Source: an uncultured Clostridia bacterium
GTDB lineage: Bacteria; Bacillota; Clostridia; Oscillospirales; Acutalibacteraceae
Length of the DNA: 10,414 nucleotides
Reading direction: 5' to 3'
Assembly: GCA_945869905.1 (NCBI GenBank)
Contig: CAMBQD010000019.1
Location: 1 to 10,414 of the forward strand
Both the position numbers and the translations under genes were made by a program. The notes under the pieces were generated by a model. The model ran no database searches, was not told the origin of the DNA, and saw nothing but the letters and a program-made list of their open reading frames with translations. Of the stretch, positions 1-5,468 are shown in pieces. Each line of letters begins with the position of its first letter. Position 1 is the stretch's first letter.

Positions 1-73
1 CATTCGCAAACAATTTAATATTAAATTTTGTCTAAACTTTGGGGTTCACTTCATTATTTCTTCAGTCGTTTTA

Positions 74-292
74 TTAATTAAAATCCTCATACAAGGTCAT
101 AAACCATCCCTGAGAATTAGCCGTTTGCTCACTGCTTCCGGCGTTTTCCAAATCAGGAAGAGATATATCAAAATCAAATTTCCAATTATCCTTATTATCC
201 CTTGTATATTCCTTGTTAAATCCTGTAAAGCAATAGATTAATATTAAGGTAATAATTACTGCAAAAGAACAAAGCATTATAATTATAGTCAT
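74..292 (-). CDS. Small single-pass membrane protein, hypothetical (72 aa)
   Basis: I do not recognise a family. The 72-residue product has a strongly hydrophobic N-terminus (about residues 2-24, Ile/Leu/Val/Phe rich), which reads as one membrane segment or an uncleaved signal anchor. A polar, Asp/Asn-rich tail of about 48 residues follows and ends in an aromatic/acidic stretch (GWFMTLYEDFN). An in-frame TAG lies three codons upstream, so the ATG at 292 is the earliest ATG. No Shine-Dalgarno sequence precedes it or the next Met (residue 6). It lies downstream of the lipoprotein gene on the same strand but beyond that gene's terminator, so expression would need read-through or a promoter I cannot see. 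The composition looks protein-like rather than random, but translation signals are poor. It could be a real small protein, a decayed remnant or a chance ORF. Confidence 0.4.
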   Translation of the reverse strand: MTIIIMLCSFAVIITLILIYCFTGFNKEYTRDNKDNWKFDFDISLPDLENAGSSEQTANSQGWFMTLYEDFN

Positions 293-303
293 ACAATACT
301 ACG

Positions 304-334
304 AAAATAAAAGGCAAGCAAAAGCTTGCCCTTT
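304..334 (-). terminator. Rho-independent terminator of the BMP lipoprotein gene
   Basis: On the minus strand, immediately after the lipoprotein stop codon, GGCAAGC and GCTTGCC (plus-strand 324-330 and 313-319) form a 7-bp perfect stem with a TTTT loop. The stem can be extended by one G-U and three A-T pairs. The T-rich run TTTTATTTT follows. Stem, loop and T tract together are a standard intrinsic terminator. Confidence 0.85.
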
Positions 335-339
335 ATTTA

Positions 340-2190
340 TTATTTTAATGAGACACCTTTAAGGAACCAACCGTTAAGAGTTAAGCACTTTGACGGTTTT
401 TCTTTATTATACAGCTCACAGAAATCATATCCTGCTCCGCCCTGTACCTGAGTAAGAGCAATCTTACCTGATGCAAGAGCCTTATAAATTTTATCATAAT
501 CAGCCTTAATATCCTCATCGTCCGAAACAAAGGAGGCGTAAATTCCGTCAGTTGAGCAATCGGCAAGCACAACCGAACCGCCCTTAAAGCTACTCAAGCA
601 GTCCTTAACAGCCTCACCGTAATTCTTTATAATAGATGTATAAGAATCCTTATTTTCCGTACCTGCGGTAATAACACTCAAATCATAATCATAATTCCAC
701 TTTGATGTGAAGGCGGATTCTGCTTTACTGTTGCCGCCGGCAAAAATTGTTGTAACACCGTGATTATACATTGTATCACAAATTGCGGAATACCTGTCAA
801 CCATATCAAAGCCGGTGCTGTAATTATATTCGTTATCCATTGCAATACCAGTACTGTTGCCGTAGGCATCGGCATTTTCCCAATGTGAGAACATATATCC
901 GTCCTTAGGAGGAGCGGAAACAACGTTAACCCTGTCACCTGCAAGATATGAACCACTGCCTTTGGAGGTGCCGTCGCCCCCCTCACCTGTTACAACAGTA
1001 AGGTTAAAGGTAGGAGCGTCGCTTATTTTGTAAACAGGAGTCAGCTTAACATCCTCGTTAACCTCGCTGATTTTTGTTGTGGCACTTTGAGTATCCTCAA
1101 TTGTAACCATTGAATTAGTTTCCCAGTGGTCAAATACAGTATTGGCGGCGGCTATGGGAGCGGTTACCTCACATTCACCGTTTTCAGACACATTGTATGT
1201 TGATGAAATTTCACTGCCGTCGGCAGTCATAACATCAACCGAGTAATTGGTACCCTCAATATCCTTATATGTAGCCGTGATTGTACAATCGCACTTTTCA
1301 ACAATAAGGTTCATTGTTGACTTTGATTTGGAGGAGATGTTAACCTTTTTATCCTTTACACCCTCCGTGTCGCTTTTAACCTCCCACTTATCAAATACCT
1401 TTCCCTCAGGAGCAGGATTAGCAACAATTGCAACGTTAGTTCCCTCGGTATAGGTACCTGAGCCTAAGCCGTCAACCACATTTACCTTATATGTATTTTC
1501 CTTGCTTTCATCAATTTTTTCATAGCAGGCGGTAACGGTAAAATCATACTGATAATCAAGCAGTGCCGAATCATATTCAGCCCAATCCAGTGTAACCGGA
1601 ATGCCTAAGCTGTCTGCGGCATATGCCGCACCCTGAACAAAGCCTGCGCCGTAATTTGCAGACTCCTCACTGTCAAACTCGCCGAAATATCCAAGCTTGG
1701 TATTGCCACCCACAACACTGATGTATCCTGCAAGAAATCCGCTTTGAAGATCATCAAAGGTAACGCACATAACGTTGCTGACAAAACGGTTAACATTGTC
1801 CCCTGCCGAATGAGGAATACCGTCAATCAAAATGAAGCTTATGTCAGGATAAGAGGAGGCAAGCTCATAGGCACTGACAGAAAATTCACTGCCCGGCAGA
1901 ACAATATACTTTGCACCGCCCTGTGCCGCCAGCTCAACATATTTTTCTACATTTTCCACAGTAATTTTACCGTCCTCCAAAACAGGCTGGAAATAACGGC
2001 ATTTCATTGAGCTTTCCTCAGCAAAGGAGGTTATGCCCTCCCACGTGCTTTGATTATATCCTCCGTCATTAACAGAGGCACCGTTGGTGATAAGCACTAT
2101 ATCACTTTTTAAGTCCTCCTGCTTTGCACAGCCTGCAAAGGCACAGCCGATTAAAACAAGACACATTATAACCGAAATAATCCTTTTCAT
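340..2190 (-). CDS. BMP/PnrA-family nucleoside-binding lipoprotein with three inserted InlB-like repeats
   Basis: Predicted surface lipoprotein of 616 aa. The start is the ATG at 2190, with GGAGG 6 nt upstream; an in-frame TTG 15 nt earlier overlaps the ribosome binding site and is unlikely. The N-terminus is a lipoprotein signal peptide with two possible lipobox cysteines, Cys16 (LIGC) and Cys21 (FAGC). Residues about 28-207 form the first lobe of a BMP/PnrA binding protein: GGYNQSTWEG, FILIDG, DDLQSGFLAGY and a KLGYFGEFDS stretch followed by GFVQGAAYA. Residues about 212-453 are an insertion of three beta repeats. The second lobe then resumes (HGVTTIFAGGNSKAESAF, VITAGTENK, SIIKNYGEAV, GGAGYDF). 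Typical family members are about 320-400 aa, so the insertion accounts for the extra length. BMP proteins usually deliver purine nucleosides to an ABC transporter, but no ATPase or permease gene is adjacent. The segment that is usually VDSDQ-like reads AGTEN here, so the ligand may differ. Family assignment is firm; ligand is inference. Confidence 0.88.
   Translation of the reverse strand: MKRIISVIMCLVLIGCAFAGCAKQEDLKSDIVLITNGASVNDGGYNQSTWEGITSFAEESSMKCRYFQPVLEDGKITVENVEKYVELAAQGGAKYIVLPGSEFSVSAYELASSYPDISFILIDGIPHSAGDNVNRFVSNVMCVTFDDLQSGFLAGYISVVGGNTKLGYFGEFDSEESANYGAGFVQGAAYAADSLGIPVTLDWAEYDSALLDYQYDFTVTACYEKIDESKENTYKVNVVDGLGSGTYTEGTNVAIVANPAPEGKVFDKWEVKSDTEGVKDKKVNISSKSKSTMNLIVEKCDCTITATYKDIEGTNYSVDVMTADGSEISSTYNVSENGECEVTAPIAAANTVFDHWETNSMVTIEDTQSATTKISEVNEDVKLTPVYKISDAPTFNLTVVTGEGGDGTSKGSGSYLAGDRVNVVSAPPKDGYMFSHWENADAYGNSTGIAMDNEYNYSTGFDMVDRYSAICDTMYNHGVTTIFAGGNSKAESAFTSKWNYDYDLSVITAGTENKDSYTSIIKNYGEAVKDCLSSFKGGSVVLADCSTDGIYASFVSDDEDIKADYDKIYKALASGKIALTQVQGGAGYDFCELYNKEKPSKCLTLNGWFLKGVSLK
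832..1557 (-). repeat. Three InlB-like (Flg_new_2-type) protein repeats inside the BMP domain
   Basis: This is a protein-level repeat. Each unit carries the signature Y-x(4-6)-G-x-V-x(3)-A-x-P/A-x(4)-F-x-x/H-W-E: unit 1 has NPAPEGKVFDKWE, unit 2 has APIAAANTVFDHWE, unit 3 has APPKDGYMFSHWE. Closing strands are TITATYKD and KLTPVYKI after units 1 and 2. A further closing-type strand, FTVTACYEK, stands before unit 1, while unit 3 lacks one and runs straight back into BMP sequence. The block is therefore arranged as if circularly permuted. Units are about 65-95 residues and diverged, so this is not a recent DNA duplication. Edges are approximate. Confidence 0.75.
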
Positions 2191-2225
2191 ATCTTTCCTC
2201 CGCAAAAAGAGAATATCACAGATTT

Positions 2226-2254
2226 ATAATATCAAAAATATGTTTATATTGCAA
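2226..2254 (-). promoter_or_regulatory. Predicted sigma-A promoter of the BMP lipoprotein gene
   Basis: Minus strand: -35 TTGCAA (2249-2254), 17-nt spacer, -10 TATTAT (2226-2231). Transcription would start near 2219, leaving a leader of about 29 nt before the ATG at 2190. Match to consensus is 4/6 and 5/6. Confidence 0.6.
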
Positions 2255-2264
2255 TAGTATTTTG

Positions 2265-2293
2265 TTGATTTAATCAGCGAAAACATTTATAAT
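2265..2293 (+). promoter_or_regulatory. Predicted sigma-A promoter of the nucleoside salvage operon
   Basis: Plus strand: -35 TTGATT (2265-2270), 17-nt spacer, -10 TATAAT (2288-2293). The predicted start near 2300 leaves a leader of only about 11 nt, with the ribosome binding site almost at the 5' end. That is unusual, so either the leader is extremely short or another promoter is used. Confidence 0.5.
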
Positions 2294-2310
2294 ATCTTCA
2301 GGTGATTAAT

Positions 2311-3114
2311 ATGCTTGAAAAACAATTAGAGTACATAAGAGGGGTTACGGACTTTGTTCCGGAAATTGCCGTTGTGCTTGGCAGCGGTCTCGGCGGACTG
2401 GCAGAGGAAATACAGACGGTGTGCACTGTTAACTACAGTGATATACCCTGCTTTCCTGTTTCAACCGCTCCCGGTCACTGCGGAAAATTCGTTTTCGGTA
2501 AAATCGAAAATAAAAATGTTGTCTTAATGCAGGGACGAGTGCATCTTTATGAGGGGTACACCCCTAAGCAGGTGGTAAACCCGATACGGCTTATGAGAAA
2601 AATGGGGGCAGGCACCCTGCTTTTAACAAATGCCGCAGGCGGAATTAACAGCGGCTTTAAAATAGGTGACTTTATGGTAATTACAGACCATATATCAAGC
2701 TTTGTTCCCTCCCCTCTGGTGGGTAAAAACGACGATACCTTAGGTGTACGCTTTCCGGATATGAGCGAGGTATATTCAAAAAGGCTCAGCGGTATCATTA
2801 ATGAAGCCGCAAAAAAGCAGAATATAAATATCAAATCAGGAGTATACCTCCAGTTCAGAGGACCTAATTTTGAAACACCTGCCGAAATACAAATGGCAAA
2901 GCTGTTAGGCGCAGACGCAGTGGGAATGAGCACTGCCATTGAAGCACAGGCGGCAAGGCACTGCGGCTTTGAGGTGTGCGGTATCAGTGTGATATCAAAT
3001 CTTGCCTGCGGTATCAGTGACAAGCCCATAACAAGCCGGGAGGTTACGGAAACCGCAGACAGAGTGGCACCCGATTTTAAGAAACTGATTAAAAAGGCTA
3101 TAGGTAGTTTTTAG
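2311..3114 (+). CDS. punA: Purine nucleoside phosphorylase, trimeric type; possible 5'-methylthioinosine/5'-deoxyinosine phosphorylase
   Basis: Catalyses phosphate-dependent cleavage of a purine nucleoside to free base and ribose-1-phosphate in the cytosol. The 267-aa product has the full trimeric PNP pattern: LGSGLG phosphate loop (residues 23-28), GHCGKF (55-60), QGRVHLYEG (74-82), TNAAGGIN (106-113), GPNFETPAE (184-192, with base-binding Glu188), GMST (205-208) and SNLACG with Asn230, the residue that marks 6-oxopurine specificity. The ATG at 2311 is preferred over a GTG at 2302 because AGGTGA (2300-2305) sits at proper spacing for the ATG and overlaps the GTG. The THEEV segment usual near the C-terminus reads TSREV, so the His that contacts the ribose 5'-OH is Ser242 (see findings). 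It is first in the operon, with mtnA starting one base after its stop. Family is firm; the 5'-modified substrate is inference from context and this residue. Ordinary inosine/guanosine salvage is the alternative. Confidence 0.92.
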   Translation: MLEKQLEYIRGVTDFVPEIAVVLGSGLGGLAEEIQTVCTVNYSDIPCFPVSTAPGHCGKFVFGKIENKNVVLMQGRVHLYEGYTPKQVVNPIRLMRKMGAGTLLLTNAAGGINSGFKIGDFMVITDHISSFVPSPLVGKNDDTLGVRFPDMSEVYSKRLSGIINEAAKKQNINIKSGVYLQFRGPNFETPAEIQMAKLLGADAVGMSTAIEAQAARHCGFEVCGISVISNLACGISDKPITSREVTETADRVAPDFKKLIKKAIGSF

Positions 3115-3115
3115 T

Positions 3116-4093
3116 ATGGAAAATTTGAGATACTCCCATAACAAATTATACATTCTTGACCAAACGCTTTTACCGAACAAAGAAAAGTGGGTGGAAATAA
3201 AAAGCAAGGAGCAGGCATACAAGGCAATACAAACGCTGATGGTTAGGGGTGCACCTGCCATTGGTATTTTTGCGGCGTATTCAATGGCTGTTTTTTCAGC
3301 TGACAATGACATATATGAGCTAAAAGAGTATCTTGACTCCTCTCGCCCCACCGCAGTTAATTTAAGCTGGGCTACTTCAAGAATGGTTACGGCATATGAA
3401 CAGGGTAAAAGCCTTATTGACGAGGCAATTGAAATTCATAATGAAGATATTGAAATGTGCCGTAAAATCAGCGAATACGGCTTGTCACTGCTTAAGGACG
3501 GTGACGGAATAATCACCCACTGCAACGCAGGCGAGCTTGCCGCCAGCAGATACGGAACAGGCTTGGGGCCTCTGATTTTAGGAAAGGAAAATGGCTATAG
3601 CTTTCACGTGTTCAGTGATGAAACACGTCCCCTTCTTCAAGGGGCAAGGCTTACCTCCTACGAGCTTGAAAGGGCGGGAATTGACGTAACTCTTATCTGT
3701 GACAATATGGCAGGCTTGGTTATGAAAAAAGGGCTTGCAAATGCAGTTTTGGTGGGATGTGACAGAATTGCCGCCAACGGTGACGTCGCTAACAAAATCG
3801 GCACAGGAAGTCTTGCCGTACTGGCAAAATATTACAATATCCCCTTTTACGTTTTAGGACCTTATTCCACAGTTGACTTTAACTGCAAATGCGGTGATGA
3901 CATTGTAATAGAGGAACGTGACGGCGAAGAAATCAAGGAAAAATATTTTGAAAAGCCTACCGCATTGAAGGAAACAAAATGCTTTAACCCTGCCTTTGAC
4001 GTTACGGATAATTCGCTTATAACAGCGATTATTACCGACATGGGTATTGTTTATCCGCCCTTTGACGTAAATCTTAAGGAGATGCTTAAATGA
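3116..4093 (+). CDS. mtnA: S-methyl-5-thioribose-1-phosphate isomerase
   Basis: Converts 5-methylthioribose-1-phosphate to 5-methylthioribulose-1-phosphate in the methionine/MTA salvage pathway; family members also accept 5-deoxyribose-1-phosphate. The 325-aa protein belongs to the eIF2B-like MtnA family: VRGAPAIG (residues 43-50), ITHCNAG with catalytic-type Cys136, DETRPLLQGARLTSYEL (168-184), DNMAG (196-200), GCDRIAANGDVANKIGT (214-230, proton-shuttle Asp216), STVDF (251-255) and IEERDGEE (265-272). Key residues are present, and it is slightly shorter than the usual 340-350 aa. It starts one base after the upstream stop with only a weak AGGT ribosome binding site, suggesting translational coupling. 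The deaminase gene overlaps its end by 4 bp. RuBisCO-pathway ribose-1,5-bisphosphate isomerases are relatives, but the RGAPAIG, HCNAG and GCDRIAANGD signatures favour MtnA. Confidence 0.93.
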   Translation: MENLRYSHNKLYILDQTLLPNKEKWVEIKSKEQAYKAIQTLMVRGAPAIGIFAAYSMAVFSADNDIYELKEYLDSSRPTAVNLSWATSRMVTAYEQGKSLIDEAIEIHNEDIEMCRKISEYGLSLLKDGDGIITHCNAGELAASRYGTGLGPLILGKENGYSFHVFSDETRPLLQGARLTSYELERAGIDVTLICDNMAGLVMKKGLANAVLVGCDRIAANGDVANKIGTGSLAVLAKYYNIPFYVLGPYSTVDFNCKCGDDIVIEERDGEEIKEKYFEKPTALKETKCFNPAFDVTDNSLITAIITDMGIVYPPFDVNLKEMLK

Positions 4094-5367
4094 TTAGGTT
4101 TTTTAACGGCAGAATACTTACACTGAAAAACGGCTTTGACATAATTGAAAACGGAGAGGTATGGACAGACGGTGACAGAATAACCTATGTGGGAGGGGTT
4201 AAGGAAGGCATAGGTCATATCAGATTTGAAAGAGAAATTGACCTTAACGGAAATTTGCTTATGCCTGCCTTTAAAAATGCTCATACCCACAGTGCAATGA
4301 CCTTTGGCAGAAGCTTCAGCGACGATATGCCCTTACAGGAATGGCTTTATAACAAAATTTTTCCGCTGGAAGCTTTGCTGACAGGTGATGACATTTATAA
4401 GCTGTCAAAAATTGCTTTTGCGGAATACCTGACAAGCGGAATTTCCGCCTGCTTTGATATGTATTATTTCCCGGAAAATATGGCAAAGTCAAGCGTTGAT
4501 ACAGGCTTTAGAACAGTAATGTGCGGTGCGGTAAATAATTTTAAGGAGTCCGTGCCGTTATTGGAGGAATACTATAACAAGTATAACGACTATGACGAGC
4601 TTATTTCCTATCGCCTTGGCTTTCACGCAGAATACACAACAGATGAAGGCATAATGAGGGATATCTCAAGGCTTGCCGAAAAATACCAAGCACCTGTTTT
4701 TATGCATTCCAGCGAAACTATGGAGGAAACGCAGGAGTGCATACATAAGTACAACAAAACACCAACGGAGCTTTTTGAAAAGCTGGGACTTTTCAATTAC
4801 GGCGGCGGTGCCTTTCACAGCGTTTGGATATGTGACGAGGATTTGGACATATACAAAAGGCACGGCGTATATGCTGTTATCAACAGCGGTTCAAACTGCA
4901 AGCTGGCATCAGGTGTTGCCCCTGTTGAAATGATGATAAATAAGGGCGTTAACATTGCCCTTGGCACTGACGGACCCGCCTCCAACAACGGTCTTGATAT
5001 GTTCAGGGAAATGTATCTAACCTGCGTATTGCAGAAGATAAAGAACAAGGACGCCTCATCCACAGATGCAAACGAAATTCTTAAAGCCGCCACTGTAGGC
5101 TCGGCAAGATGTATGGGGCTTGATGACTGCGACTGCATTGATGTTGGCAAAAAGGCAGATTTGACGGTTGTTGATTTAAGCCGTCCGTCAATGCAGCCGA
5201 TACATAATATCACCAAAAATCTTGTTTACAGCGGTTCAAAGGATTGCATTAAGCTGACTATGGTAAACGGAAAAGTCCTATATGAAAACGGCAGCTTCAC
5301 CACCCTTGATATTGAAAAGGTTTACAGTGAGGCAGATGAGGTTGTAAAAAGAATTACAGGAATGTAA
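4090..5367 (+). CDS. mtaD: 5-methylthioadenosine/S-adenosylhomocysteine deaminase (amidohydrolase)
   Basis: Zinc-type amidohydrolase predicted to deaminate the adenine of MTA, SAH or 5'-deoxyadenosine to the inosine derivative. The 425-aa protein has the composite N- and C-terminal beta domain flanking a TIM barrel. Metal ligands are visible as HTH (His65, His67), His206 in FMHSSE and Asp294 in LGTDGPASNN. Catalytic or substrate residues are Glu209, His243 (AFHS) and His179 in FHAEYT. The SNCKLASG segment (268-275) matches the SNLKLASG signature of the MTA/SAH deaminase group. The start ATG overlaps the mtnA stop (ATGA, 4090-4093), with AAGGAG at 4076-4081 and 8-nt spacing. It is the last gene before the terminator at 5383. 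Family members vary in preference among MTA, SAH, 5'-deoxyadenosine and adenosine; the neighbours argue for MTA or 5'-deoxyadenosine. Guanine deaminase or chlorohydrolase annotations would be less fitting. Confidence 0.88.
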   Translation: MIRFFNGRILTLKNGFDIIENGEVWTDGDRITYVGGVKEGIGHIRFEREIDLNGNLLMPAFKNAHTHSAMTFGRSFSDDMPLQEWLYNKIFPLEALLTGDDIYKLSKIAFAEYLTSGISACFDMYYFPENMAKSSVDTGFRTVMCGAVNNFKESVPLLEEYYNKYNDYDELISYRLGFHAEYTTDEGIMRDISRLAEKYQAPVFMHSSETMEETQECIHKYNKTPTELFEKLGLFNYGGGAFHSVWICDEDLDIYKRHGVYAVINSGSNCKLASGVAPVEMMINKGVNIALGTDGPASNNGLDMFREMYLTCVLQKIKNKDASSTDANEILKAATVGSARCMGLDDCDCIDVGKKADLTVVDLSRPSMQPIHNITKNLVYSGSKDCIKLTMVNGKVLYENGSFTTLDIEKVYSEADEVVKRITGM

Positions 5368-5382
5368 ACATAACATCATTAA

Positions 5383-5430
5383 AAAAAGAATGAGAGATCC
5401 TTCCGTCAGGCAAGACCTCTCATTCTTTTT
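5383..5430. terminator. Bidirectional intrinsic terminator between mtaD and glmS
   Basis: A perfect 14-bp inverted repeat, 5383-5396 against 5417-5430, encloses a 20-nt loop. The outer stem is A5 on one side and T5 on the other, so each strand reads a GC-containing hairpin followed by a T run. It lies between the convergent ends of the salvage operon (5367) and glmS (5469) and would stop transcription both ways. The loop can form a small inner stem (CTTCC with GGcAAG). Confidence 0.92.
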
Positions 5431-5468
5431 ATTTAGTGCGTGACGGCACATTTTCTTCATTATGTTAT

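Larger units (their letters stand above)
2222..2296 (+). repeat. 12-bp direct repeat covering both -10 boxes
   Basis: ATTTATAATATC occurs exactly at 2222-2233 and 2285-2296, 63 bp apart (about six helical turns). The first copy contains the minus-strand -10 of the lipoprotein gene, the second the plus-strand -10 of the salvage operon. It may be a shared operator or a coincidence of AT-rich promoters. Confidence 0.6.

Noticed and set aside
12..27. 16-bp perfect palindrome AATTTAATATTAAATT near the left edge
   Set aside because: It consists only of A and T, with no adjacent gene or repeat copy; chance is a sufficient explanation in AT-rich DNA.
2191..2205. TTG start 15 nt upstream for the BMP lipoprotein
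   Set aside because: It would overlap the GGAGG ribosome binding site that serves the ATG at 2190, and it adds residues ahead of a normal MKR signal peptide start.
2191..2310. Possible purine riboswitch ahead of the phosphorylase
   Set aside because: The gap is about 120 bp of AT-rich promoter sequence with no three-way-junction pattern, and the predicted leader is about 11 nt.
2547..3029. 160-aa minus-strand ORF inside the phosphorylase gene
   Set aside because: The plus-strand frame carries an unbroken set of PNP motifs; the reverse ORF is a compositional shadow.
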